Positions 27,299 to 36,967 of a stretch of DNA of 64,000 nucleotides are shown here, one piece after another. The position numbers and the translations under genes are program-made. Source of the DNA: Candidatus Berkiella cookevillensis (GTDB lineage Bacteria; Pseudomonadota; Gammaproteobacteria; Berkiellales; Berkiellaceae); assembly GCF_001431315.2 (NCBI RefSeq), contig NZ_LKHV02000001.1:2170001-2234000 (forward strand). The letters are read 5' to 3'. The first letter of the stretch is position 1; each line of letters opens with the position of its first letter. Under the pieces are notes generated by a model. It had not been told where the DNA came from. It searched no databases and saw only the letters and a program-made list of their open reading frames with translations.

Positions 27299-30200
27299 AT
27301 GCGTTATATAAATAAACAGACAGAACAAAATGATAGTTCCATAGAATCAAAATCATTATTTGATAAGATAAAAGAAAAAATACAGCTTATATCTAACTAT
27401 ATTGATAATACTCATCAAGACACCCCAATTTCACATACACCTAGCAGTGAAACAAACAGTATTTTGAAATTAGATATCGCTACGCAAGTCGATACAAAAA
27501 TCGTTACGGATGCACATCCCTCTATAGACAAGATCGTTGCTGATATAGCAGTGAGTGCAGATATATTAAACAATAGTCCATCTGAATGCGCAGATGAGAC
27601 AAACCACTCTCCTTCTGGAATTCTTGCACTAGATATAGGAGCATCTGTTGGAACAGAAGCTGTTGCTGAACTCTTAAATACTGCAAATACTGTTATGACC
27701 AATATAGAAGTGAATGCAGATATACTCACCAACAGCACCTCCGAAGCATGCTACCCCGACAGTGAAGATTATCCAAACAACAATCCTACAACAACAAACA
27801 GCTTAGTAGATCTCGATGTGGTTGCTAATGTGGGTACAGGACTTGTGACAGATATTCTTCATGCTGTCGATAATATTGCTGCCAATGTTGAAATTAACGC
27901 TGATATACTCAACAACAGCACTTCTGAAACATGCTACCCTGACAGTGAGGATTATCCAAACAACAATCCTGCAACAAACAGCTTAGTAGATCTCGATGTG
28001 GTTGCCAATGTAGGCACCGGACTTGTAACAGGCATTCTTCACGCAGTCGATAATATTGCTGCCAATGTTGAAATTAACGCTGATATACTCAACAACAGCA
28101 CTTCTGAAACATGCTACCCTGACAGTGAGGATTATCCAAACAACAATCCTGCAACAAACAGCTTAGTAGATCTCGATGTGGTTGCCAATGTAGGCACCGG
28201 ACTTGTAACAGGCATTCTTCACGCAGTCGATAATATTGCTGCTAATGTAGAAATTAACGCTGATATACTCAACAACAGCACTTCTGAAACATGCTACCCT
28301 GACAGTGAGGATTATCCAAACAACAATCCTGCAACAAACAGCTTAGTAGATCTCGATGTGGTTGCTAATGTGGGCACGGGGCTTGTGACAGATATCCTTC
28401 ATGCTGTCGATAACATTGCTGCCAATGTTGAAATTAACGCTGATATACTCAACAACAGCACTTCTGAAACATGCTACCCTGACAGTGAAGATTATCCAAA
28501 CAACAATCCTGCAACAAACAGCTTAGTAGATCTCGATGTGGTTGCTAATGTGGGCACGGGGCTTGTGACAGATATCCTTCATGCTGTCGATAACATTGCT
28601 GCCAATGTTGAAATTAAGGCAGATATACTCAACAACAGCACTTCTGAAACATGCTACCCTGACAGTGAAGATTATCCAAACAACAATCCTGCAACAAACA
28701 GCTTAGTAGATCTCGATGTGGTTGCTAATGTGGGCACGGGGCTTGTGACAGATATCCTTCATGCTGTCGATGACATTGCTGCCAATGTTGAAATTAAGGC
28801 AGATATACTCAACAACAGCACTTCTGAAGCATGCTACCCTGACAGTGAAGATTATCCAAACAACAATCCTGCAACAAACAGCTTAGTAGATCTCGATGTA
28901 GCTGCCAATGTAGGTACAGGGATTGTGACAGGCATTCTTAATGCAGTCGATGACATTGCTGCCAATGTTGAAATTAACGCTGATATACTCACCAACAGCA
29001 CCTCCGAAGCATGCTACCCTGACAGTGAAGATTATCCAAACAACAATCCTGCAACAAACAGCTTAGTAGATCTCGATGTAGCTGCCAATGTGGGTACAGG
29101 GATTGTGACAGGCATTCTTAATGCAGTCGATGACATTGCTGCCAATGTTGAAATTAACGCTGATATACTCACCAACAGCACTTCTGAAGCATGCTACCCC
29201 GACAGTGAAGATTATCCAAACAACAATCCTACAACAATAAACAGCTTAGTAGATCTCGATGTGGTTGCTAATGTGGGTACAGGACTTGTGACAGGCATTC
29301 TTCATGCTGTCGATAATATTGCTGCTAATGTAGAAATTAACGCTGATATACTCAACAACAGCACTTCTGAAACATGCTACCCTGACAGTGAAGACTATCC
29401 AAACAACAATCCCACAACGACAAACAGCTTAGTAGATTTAGATGTGGCTGCCAATCTCGGCACGGGGCTTGTGACAAATATTCTTCATGCTGTCGATAAT
29501 ATTGCTGCTAATATAGAAGTTAATGCTGCTATATTAGCTGATACCTACTCCGACTCTTGCGATTCTGAAGATGACAGCAATCCATATTCAATAGGCAATT
29601 TATTAGGATTAAGTGTTGTATCTGATATAAGCACAAATGTTTTGACAGATGTGCTTCATTCAGTAGATGATATTGCTGCCAATGTTGAAATTAACGCTGA
29701 TATACTCAACAACAGCACTACTGAAGCATGCTACCCTGACAGTGAGGATTATCCAAACAACAATCCTGCAACAAACAGCTTAGTAGATCTCGATGTGGTT
29801 GCCAATGTGGGCACCGGACTTGTAACAGGCATTCTTCACGCAGTCGATAATATTGCTGCTAATGTAGAAATTAACGCTGATATACTCAACAACAGCACTT
29901 CTGAAACATGCTACCCTGACGACAGTGAAGACTATCCAAACAACAATCCCACAACGACAAACAACCTATTAGATTTAGATGTGGTTGCTAATGTGGGTAC
30001 AGGACTTGTGACAGGTATTCTTCATGCTGTCGACAATATTGCCGCCAATGTAGAAGTGAATGCAAACATACTCACAAACAATAATACTGAAATATGTGAC
30101 TCTGACAGCGAAGATTATCCAAATAACAATCCCACAACGACAAACAGCTTAGTAGATCTCGATGTGGTTGCTAATGTGGGCACGGGGCTTGTGACAGATA

Positions 30201-33200
30201 TTCTTCATGCTGTCGACAATATTGCCGCCAATGTAGAAGTGAATGCAAACATACTCACAAACAATAATACTGAAATATGTGACTCTGACAGCGAAGATTA
30301 TCCAAATAACAATCCCACAACGACAAACAGCTTAGTAGATCTCGATGTGGTTGCTAATGTGGGCACGGGGCTTGTGACAGATATTCTTCATGCTGTCGAC
30401 AATATTGCCGCCAATGTAGAAGTGAATGCAAACATACTCACAAACAATAATACTGAAATATGTGACTCTGACAGCGAAGATTATCCAAATAACAATCCCA
30501 CAACGACAAACAGCTTAGTAGATCTCGATGTGGTTGCTAATGTGGGCACGGGGCTTGTGACAGATATTCTTCATGCTGTCGACAATATTGCTGCCAATGT
30601 TGAAATTAATGCTGACATACTCACCAACAGCACTTCTGAAGCATGCTATCCTGACAGTGAAGATTATCCAAACAACAATCCTGCAACAAACAGCTTAGTA
30701 GATCTCGATGTAGCTGCCAATGTGGGCACCGGACTTGTGACAGGTATTCTTCATGCTGTCGATAATATTGCTGCCAACGTTGAAATTAATGCTGACATAC
30801 TCACCAACAGCACTTCTGAAACATGCTACCCTGACAGCGAAGATTATCCAAATAACAATCCCACAACGACAAACAGCTTAGTAGATTTAGATGTGGCTGC
30901 CAACGTGGGCACAGGGATTGTGACAGGCATTCTTAATGCAGTCGATGACATTGCTGCCAATGTTGAAATTAATGCTGACATACTCACCAACAGCACTTCT
31001 GAAGCATGCTATCCTGACAGTGAAGATTATCCAAATAACAATCCCACAACGACAAACAGCTTAGTAGATTTAGATGTGGCTGCCAATCTCGGCACGGGGA
31101 TTGTGACAAATATTCTTCATGCTGTCGATAATATTGCTGCTAATATAGAAGTTAATGCTGCTATATTAGCTGATACCTACTCTGACGCTTGCGATTCTGA
31201 AGATGACAGCAATCCATATTCAATAGGCAATTTATTAGGATTAAGTGTTGTATCTGATATAAGCACAAATGTTTTGACAGATGTGCTTCATTCAGTAGAT
31301 GATATTGCTGCCAATGTTGAAATTAATGCTGACATACTCACCAACAGCACTTCTGAAACATGCTACCCTGACAGTGAAGATTATCCAAATAACAATCCCA
31401 CAACGACAAACAGCTTAGTAGATTTAGATGTGGTCGCGAATGTAGGCACAGGTCTTGTGACAGGTATTCTGCACGCTGTTGATAATATTGCTGCCAATGT
31501 TGAAATTAAGGCAGATATACTCACCAACAGCACTTCTGAAGAATGCTACCCTGACAGTGAAGATTATCCAAACAACAATCCTGCAACAAACAGCTTAGTA
31601 GATCTAGATGTAGCTGCTAATGTGGGTACAGGGATTGTGACAGGCATTCTTAATGCAGTAGATGACATTGCTGCCAATGTTGAAATTAATGCTGACATAC
31701 TCACCAACAGCACTTCTGAAGCATGCTATCCTGACAGTGAAGATTATCCAAATAACAATCCCACAACGACAAACAGCTTAGTAGATTTAGATGTAGCTGC
31801 CAACGTGGGCACAGGACTTGTGACAGGTATTCTTCATGCTGTTGATAATATTGCTGCCAATGTTGAAATTAACGCTGATATACTCACCAACAGCACTTCT
31901 GAAACATGCTACCCTGACAGTGAAGATTATCCAAACAACAATCCTGCAACAAACAGCTTAGTAGATCTAGATGTAGCTGCCAACGTGGGCACAGGACTTG
32001 TGACAGGTATTCTGCACGCTGTTGATAATATTGCTGCCAATGTTGAAATTAAGGCAGATATACTCACCAACAGCACTTCTGAAGAATGCTACCCTGACAG
32101 TGAAGATTATCCAAACAACAATCCTGCAACAAACAGCTTAGTAGATCTAGATGTAGCTGCTAATGTGGGTACAGGGATTGTGACAGGCATTCTTAATGCA
32201 GTAGATGACATTGCTGCCAATGTTGAAATTAATGCTGACATACTCACCAACAGCACTTCTGAAGCATGCTATCCTGACAGTGAAGATTATCCAAATAACA
32301 ATCCCACAACGACAAACAGCTTAGTAGATTTAGATGTAGCTGCCAACGTGGGCACAGGACTTGTGACAGGTATTCTTCATGCTGTTGATAATATTGCTGC
32401 CAATGTTGAAATTAATGCTGACATACTCACCAACAGCACTTCTGAAGCATGCTATCCTGACAGTGAAGATTATCCAAATAACAATCCCACAACGACAAAC
32501 AGCTTAGTAGATTTAGATGTGGCTGCCAATCTCGGCACGGGGATTGTGACAAATATTCTTCATGCTGTCGATAATATTGCTGCTAATATAGAAGTTAATG
32601 CTGCTATATTAGCTGATACCTACTCTGACGCTTGCGATTCTGAAGATGACAGCAATCCATATTCAATAGGCAATTTATTAGGATTAAGTGTTGTATCTGA
32701 TATAAGCACAAATGTTTTGACAGATGTGCTTCATTCAGTAGATGATATTGCTGCCAATGTTGAAATTAATGCTGACATACTCACCAACAGCACTTCTGAA
32801 ACATGCTACCCTGACAGCGAAGATTATCCAAATAACAATCCCACAACGACAAACAGCTTAGTAGATCTAGATGTAGCTGCTAATGTGGGTACAGGGATTG
32901 TGACAGGCATTCTTAATGCAGTAGATGACATTGCTGCCAATGTTGAAATTAAGGCAGATATACTCACCAACAGCACTTCTGAAGCATGCTATCCTGACAG
33001 TGAAGATTATCCAAATAACAATCCCACAACGACAAACAGCTTAGTAGATTTAGATGTAGCTGCCAACGTGGGCACAGGACTTGTGACAGGTATTCTTCAT
33101 GCTGTTGATAATATTGCTGCCAACGTAGAAGTGAATGCAAACATACTCAGCAGTAATGCGTCTGAAGAAAACTCTTCTGAATGCAATGAAATAGGTAATA

Positions 33201-33625
33201 CTGGCTCACTGATAAACTTATTAGGTGGATTTGGTGATGATATTATGACAACAGCAAATAAAAATCTTGAAACTATCTTAAAAAATGGAACACAGGATAT
33301 TGCTGATTTCATCAAAGATGTTAGCGAGGTCACAATACCAGAAAGCATTTCAGTAAGTGATCTAGGCATCGATACCAGTGTTACGGCTACTTTAGACAAT
33401 ACGGACTCTAACCATGGCATAGGTGTTGGTGTTGCAGCCATAGCAGTTACAACGGCTGTTAGCTTGCTTGAAGATACCACTGAATCTGTTCATACTGCGA
33501 CAAGTGCAGCAACTGGATTCACAGCGCCTTTGTTTGAGAGTGTTGGTTTAACACAAGCACATGATGCCATAACGGAAACTGTAAATAGCCTTCACAGCGG
33601 ACTAGATTTTCTTTTTGGCAGATAG
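27299..33625 (+). CDS. 2108-aa protein of about thirty 60-residue repeats
   Basis: An intact frame with GGGGTA before ATG 27299. After a short unique N-terminus (about 45 residues, no signal peptide) come two diverged units and then about 27 near-identical 60-61 residue repeats. Each has a hydrophobic part, LVDLDVVANVGTGLVTDIL then HAVDNIAANVEINADIL, and a hydrophilic part with one cysteine, CYPDSEDYPNNNP. A distinct unit with DSEDDSNPYSIGNLLGL occurs three times. The C-terminal 150 residues are unique and end HSGLDFLFGR. I recognise no family. The acidic, Asn-rich loops and regular length suggest a fibrous or solenoid secreted protein. It lies 228 bases after the DUF4347 gene on the same strand and ends at a strong terminator. 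Confidence 0.88.
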   Translation: MRYINKQTEQNDSSIESKSLFDKIKEKIQLISNYIDNTHQDTPISHTPSSETNSILKLDIATQVDTKIVTDAHPSIDKIVADIAVSADILNNSPSECADETNHSPSGILALDIGASVGTEAVAELLNTANTVMTNIEVNADILTNSTSEACYPDSEDYPNNNPTTTNSLVDLDVVANVGTGLVTDILHAVDNIAANVEINADILNNSTSETCYPDSEDYPNNNPATNSLVDLDVVANVGTGLVTGILHAVDNIAANVEINADILNNSTSETCYPDSEDYPNNNPATNSLVDLDVVANVGTGLVTGILHAVDNIAANVEINADILNNSTSETCYPDSEDYPNNNPATNSLVDLDVVANVGTGLVTDILHAVDNIAANVEINADILNNSTSETCYPDSEDYPNNNPATNSLVDLDVVANVGTGLVTDILHAVDNIAANVEIKADILNNSTSETCYPDSEDYPNNNPATNSLVDLDVVANVGTGLVTDILHAVDDIAANVEIKADILNNSTSEACYPDSEDYPNNNPATNSLVDLDVAANVGTGIVTGILNAVDDIAANVEINADILTNSTSEACYPDSEDYPNNNPATNSLVDLDVAANVGTGIVTGILNAVDDIAANVEINADILTNSTSEACYPDSEDYPNNNPTTINSLVDLDVVANVGTGLVTGILHAVDNIAANVEINADILNNSTSETCYPDSEDYPNNNPTTTNSLVDLDVAANLGTGLVTNILHAVDNIAANIEVNAAILADTYSDSCDSEDDSNPYSIGNLLGLSVVSDISTNVLTDVLHSVDDIAANVEINADILNNSTTEACYPDSEDYPNNNPATNSLVDLDVVANVGTGLVTGILHAVDNIAANVEINADILNNSTSETCYPDDSEDYPNNNPTTTNNLLDLDVVANVGTGLVTGILHAVDNIAANVEVNANILTNNNTEICDSDSEDYPNNNPTTTNSLVDLDVVANVGTGLVTDILHAVDNIAANVEVNANILTNNNTEICDSDSEDYPNNNPTTTNSLVDLDVVANVGTGLVTDILHAVDNIAANVEVNANILTNNNTEICDSDSEDYPNNNPTTTNSLVDLDVVANVGTGLVTDILHAVDNIAANVEINADILTNSTSEACYPDSEDYPNNNPATNSLVDLDVAANVGTGLVTGILHAVDNIAANVEINADILTNSTSETCYPDSEDYPNNNPTTTNSLVDLDVAANVGTGIVTGILNAVDDIAANVEINADILTNSTSEACYPDSEDYPNNNPTTTNSLVDLDVAANLGTGIVTNILHAVDNIAANIEVNAAILADTYSDACDSEDDSNPYSIGNLLGLSVVSDISTNVLTDVLHSVDDIAANVEINADILTNSTSETCYPDSEDYPNNNPTTTNSLVDLDVVANVGTGLVTGILHAVDNIAANVEIKADILTNSTSEECYPDSEDYPNNNPATNSLVDLDVAANVGTGIVTGILNAVDDIAANVEINADILTNSTSEACYPDSEDYPNNNPTTTNSLVDLDVAANVGTGLVTGILHAVDNIAANVEINADILTNSTSETCYPDSEDYPNNNPATNSLVDLDVAANVGTGLVTGILHAVDNIAANVEIKADILTNSTSEECYPDSEDYPNNNPATNSLVDLDVAANVGTGIVTGILNAVDDIAANVEINADILTNSTSEACYPDSEDYPNNNPTTTNSLVDLDVAANVGTGLVTGILHAVDNIAANVEINADILTNSTSEACYPDSEDYPNNNPTTTNSLVDLDVAANLGTGIVTNILHAVDNIAANIEVNAAILADTYSDACDSEDDSNPYSIGNLLGLSVVSDISTNVLTDVLHSVDDIAANVEINADILTNSTSETCYPDSEDYPNNNPTTTNSLVDLDVAANVGTGIVTGILNAVDDIAANVEIKADILTNSTSEACYPDSEDYPNNNPTTTNSLVDLDVAANVGTGLVTGILHAVDNIAANVEVNANILSSNASEENSSECNEIGNTGSLINLLGGFGDDIMTTANKNLETILKNGTQDIADFIKDVSEVTIPESISVSDLGIDTSVTATLDNTDSNHGIGVGVAAIAVTTAVSLLEDTTESVHTATSAATGFTAPLFESVGLTQAHDAITETVNSLHSGLDFLFGR
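27719..33140 (+). repeat. Tandem 180/183-bp coding repeat array with higher-order duplications
   Basis: The repeated segment GACAGTGAGGATTATCC recurs every 180 bases, or 183 when an extra Thr codon is present. A variant unit (GCTGATACCTAC near 29537, 31169 and 32612) marks larger blocks: the last two copies are 1443 bases apart, exactly eight 180-base units plus one codon. A three-unit block marked by the CYP unit preceded by Glu-Glu (near 31540 and 32083) is duplicated 543 bases apart. The frame is kept throughout. Confidence 0.92.
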
Positions 33626-33650
33626 CAGATATGCAATTGTCTAAGAAGTA

Positions 33651-33685
33651 CTCCCTTCTCAAAAATAAGAGAAGGGAGTTTTTTT
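33651..33685 (+). terminator. Rho-independent terminator after the 2108-aa gene
   Basis: A perfect 10-base stem CTCCCTTCTC / GAGAAGGGAG with loop AAAAATAA is followed by seven T. It begins 25 bases after the stop at 33625. It also lies just past the end of sucD on the other strand, where the T tract is poor. Confidence 0.92.
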
Positions 33686-33697
33686 ATGGCAACAAAA

Positions 33698-34570
33698 CTA
33701 TTTCTGCATAGCAGCTTGAATGCCTGTACCAATATCAGCAGGAGAACGAACCGTTCTAACACCGGCTTTCTCTAAAGCAGCAAATTTCTCATCAGCAGTA
33801 CCTTTACCACCCGCGATAATTGCACCTGCATGCCCCATACGTTTACCTTTAGGTGCAGTAACACCGGCAATGTAAGAAACGATTGGTTTAGTAACATTGT
33901 GCTTAATAAATTCTGCCGCTTCTTCTTCCGCAGAACCACCAATTTCACCAACCATTACAATCGCATGCGTATTAGGATCTTGCTCGAATAAAGCTAAGGC
34001 ATCGATAAAGCTAGTACCAGGTAGTGGATCACCACCAATACCAATACACGTACTTTGTCCTAAACCTAAAGCTGTGGTTTGCTTCACTGCTTCATAAGTT
34101 AAAGTACCTGAACGTGACACGATACCAATGTTTCCTGGTTTGTGAATATGGCCAGGCATAATACCGATTTTACATTCACCTGGTGTAATAATACCAGGAC
34201 AGTTAGGGCCAATTAAACGAGAAGCAGAACCTTTAAGATAATGGGTCACTTCTAACATATCCATTACAGGAATACCTTCTGTAATACATACAATCAGCTC
34301 TACACCGCTGTCTGCTGCTTCAATAATTGAATCTTTGCAATAAGCCGCAGGAACGTAGATAACGCTTGCTGTTGCGCCTGTTGCTTCAACCGCTTCACGC
34401 ACGGTATTAAATACAGGTAAATCTAAATGCTTTTGGCCGCCTTTGCCTGGGGTAACACCACCAACCATCTTGGTACCATAAGCAATTGCTTGTTCAGAAT
34501 GCAAAGTTCCCTGACGTCCAGTGAAACCTTGGCAAATGACTTTGGTATCTTTATTAACTAATACACTCAT
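33698..34570 (-). CDS. sucD: Succinyl-CoA synthetase alpha subunit
   Basis: 290 aa, normal length. With SucC it interconverts succinyl-CoA and succinate with substrate-level NTP formation in the TCA cycle. Visible are the N-terminal CoA-binding Rossmann region ([16 protein letters not shown]), [12 protein letters not shown], and the phosphohistidine motif [17 protein letters not shown]. It is the last gene of the sucA-sucB-sucC-sucD operon, starting 2 bases after sucC ends. Cytoplasmic. Confidence 0.98.
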   Translation of the reverse strand: MSVLVNKDTKVICQGFTGRQGTLHSEQAIAYGTKMVGGVTPGKGGQKHLDLPVFNTVREAVEATGATASVIYVPAAYCKDSIIEAADSGVELIVCITEGIPVMDMLEVTHYLKGSASRLIGPNCPGIITPGECKIGIMPGHIHKPGNIGIVSRSGTLTYEAVKQTTALGLGQSTCIGIGGDPLPGTSFIDALALFEQDPNTHAIVMVGEIGGSAEEEAAEFIKHNVTKPIVSYIAGVTAPKGKRMGHAGAIIAGGKGTADEKFAALEKAGVRTVRSPADIGTGIQAAMQK

Positions 34571-34572
34571 GT

Positions 34573-35736
34573 TTATGCCCCCACAGCTTGTACGACTTTT
34601 TGGGCCGCTTCAGTTAAACCATTGGCAGAAATAATATTCAAACCACTCTTATTTAATAAGGCTGATGCCTCTTCTGCACGGTTACCTTCTAGACGTACAA
34701 CAACAGGTACTTTAATACCAACTTCTTGTATAGCGCCAATAATACCTTCGGCAATCAAGTCACAACGCACGATACCACCAAAGATGTTTACCAAAACACC
34801 TTTAACATTTGCATCTGATAAAATAATTTTAAAGGCTTCACAAACACGTTCTTTAGTTGCAGTACCACCTACATCCAAGAAGTTTGCAGGTTCTCCGCCA
34901 TGCAATTTAATTAAGTCCATCGTTGCCATAGCAAGACCAGCACCATTTACCATACAACCGATGTTGCCTTCTAGTGCAATATAGCTCAGCTCCCATTCTT
35001 TGGCGCGTTTTTCTCTTTCATCTTCTTGCGTTGGATCACGCATATCAGTAATTTGAGGCTGGCGATAGAGTGCATTGTCATCAACATTAATTTTACCATC
35101 TAGGCAAATAAGATTACCCTCTTTGGTAATCACTAATGGGTTAATTTCTAGCAAACTCAGATCTTTTTCAGCAAACATTTTACCAACACCAATGGCAATT
35201 TTGCTGAATTGTTTAATTTGCTCAAGATTTAAACCTAATGCAAATCCTAATTCACGACATTGATAAGGCATGACACCTAATAAAGGATCCACTTGAATTT
35301 TTAAGATTTTTTCAGGTGTATCATGTGCTACTTTCTCAATATCCATACCACCTTCTGTAGAAGCCATCAGGATGACGGACTTGCTAGCTCTATCAAGCAC
35401 AGCACTTAAATAAAGCTCTTTATCGATATTGGTTACTTCTTCAACCAGAACTTCATTGATGGGTTGTCCATTACTATCCGTCTGATAGGTTACAAGACGT
35501 TGATGCAACATACCACGCGCTGCTTCTTCTAAAGCATCACGTGTTTCAACGATCTTAACGCCACCCGCTTTACCACGACCACCTGCATGCACTTGTGCTT
35601 TTACTACTAATTTAGGTGTGTTTAGTGAACTCATTGCCATTACAGCATCTTCTACAGAATGCGCAACGACATTATTAGGGACAGGCAAACCATACTCTTT
35701 AAAAATACGCTTTGCTTGGTATTCATGTAAATTCAT
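34573..35736 (-). CDS. sucC: Succinyl-CoA synthetase beta subunit
   Basis: 387 aa, normal length. It has the N-terminal ATP-grasp fold ([36 protein letters not shown]) and the C-terminal ligase region with [10 protein letters not shown]. It provides the nucleotide-binding half of the SucCD complex. It is tightly packed between sucB (18 bases upstream) and sucD (2 bases downstream), consistent with one transcript from sucA. Confidence 0.98.
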   Translation of the reverse strand: MNLHEYQAKRIFKEYGLPVPNNVVAHSVEDAVMAMSSLNTPKLVVKAQVHAGGRGKAGGVKIVETRDALEEAARGMLHQRLVTYQTDSNGQPINEVLVEEVTNIDKELYLSAVLDRASKSVILMASTEGGMDIEKVAHDTPEKILKIQVDPLLGVMPYQCRELGFALGLNLEQIKQFSKIAIGVGKMFAEKDLSLLEINPLVITKEGNLICLDGKINVDDNALYRQPQITDMRDPTQEDEREKRAKEWELSYIALEGNIGCMVNGAGLAMATMDLIKLHGGEPANFLDVGGTATKERVCEAFKIILSDANVKGVLVNIFGGIVRCDLIAEGIIGAIQEVGIKVPVVVRLEGNRAEEASALLNKSGLNIISANGLTEAAQKVVQAVGA

Positions 35737-35754
35737 TTCTATTAACCTTAATTT

Positions 35755-36951
35755 TTAAATGTCTAAGAGTAAGCGCGCTGGATCTTCAATTAAATCCTTA
35801 ATTGTCACTAAGAAGCGAACAGACTCAGCACCATCAATCATTCGATGATCATAAGAGAGCGCTACATACATCATGGGTCTAATGACAATTTCACCCTTCT
35901 CAACCACTGGGCGTTCTTCTATTTTATGCATCCCTAAAATACCTGTTTGAGGTGGATTTAAAATAGGTGTTGATAGGAGTGATCCAAACACACCACCATT
36001 AGAAATGGTAAAGGTGCCGCCTGTCATCTCTTCAATAGAGAGCGTTCCCTCTTTTGCTTTCATGCCAAGCGCAGATATCGATTTTTCAATTCCTGCTAAG
36101 CTCAATTTATCAGCATCTCTGAGAACAGGTACTACTAATCCACGTGGAGAAGATACCGCAACCCCTATATCAAAGTAGCCGTGATATATCATATCTGTGC
36201 CATCAAGAGAGGCATTCACAACAGGGAAACGTTTTAAAGCTTCAATCACCGCTTTGGTGAAGAAAGACATAAAACCTAATTTAACACCATGTTGCTTTTC
36301 AAATTGATCTTTATAACGATTCCGTAAATCCATCACTGGCTTCATGTTGATTTCATTAAAGGTCGTTAAAATAGCAGCATTGTGTTGAGCACTTAAAAGA
36401 CGCTCTGCAATACGTGTTCTCAAACGTGTCATAGGCACACGTTTTTCAGGTCTATCACCTGTCAATGTAATTGGAGCAGCGGGTTGTTTTGCAACTTGTG
36501 GTGCAGCTTGTGCAGATTTTACATCTTGCGTTGTTACACGACCGCCTTTACCAGAACCTTGTACAGTCTCAGGCGCAATATCATGTTCAGCCATCATTCT
36601 TCTGGCAGCAGGGCCAGCTGTTTTTTCAGCATTATCCATTTTGCTTGCAGCAGGCGCTGCTGCTGGCTGAGCTTGAGCCTCTACAGATGCATGATTTGCG
36701 TTTGCACCTTGCGCACCAGGCGTCACAATACCAATTACTTCTTCGGCTAAAACCGTTTCGCCGGTACTTTTAATGATTTTTTCAAGAATCCCTGCTTGAG
36801 GTGCAACCACTTCCAATACTACTTTATCGGTTTCAATGTCTACCAAATTATCATCCTGAGCAACCACATCACCGGGCTTTTTATACCACGTAGCAATAGT
36901 CGCATCTTGAACAGATTCTGGTAAAACGGGGACTTTAATTTCAATAGTCAT
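35755..36951 (-). CDS. sucB: 2-oxoglutarate dehydrogenase E2, dihydrolipoyl succinyltransferase
   Basis: 398 aa. The lipoyl domain carries [11 protein letters not shown] (lipoylated Lys), followed by an Ala/Pro-rich linker, a peripheral-subunit-binding domain ([10 protein letters not shown]) and the catalytic domain with SYDHRMIDG. It transfers the succinyl group to CoA in the 2-oxoglutarate dehydrogenase complex. It begins 16 bases after sucA. No E3 (lpd) gene is in this cluster, so E3 must be encoded elsewhere. Confidence 0.98.
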   Translation of the reverse strand: MTIEIKVPVLPESVQDATIATWYKKPGDVVAQDDNLVDIETDKVVLEVVAPQAGILEKIIKSTGETVLAEEVIGIVTPGAQGANANHASVEAQAQPAAAPAASKMDNAEKTAGPAARRMMAEHDIAPETVQGSGKGGRVTTQDVKSAQAAPQVAKQPAAPITLTGDRPEKRVPMTRLRTRIAERLLSAQHNAAILTTFNEINMKPVMDLRNRYKDQFEKQHGVKLGFMSFFTKAVIEALKRFPVVNASLDGTDMIYHGYFDIGVAVSSPRGLVVPVLRDADKLSLAGIEKSISALGMKAKEGTLSIEEMTGGTFTISNGGVFGSLLSTPILNPPQTGILGMHKIEERPVVEKGEIVIRPMMYVALSYDHRMIDGAESVRFLVTIKDLIEDPARLLLDI

Positions 36952-36967
36952 AGTTTTCCCTTGTCGT

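Noticed and set aside
27719-33140. CRISPR-like array
   Set aside because: Repeats are 180/183 bases, contiguous, in frame and translated; there are no spacers.
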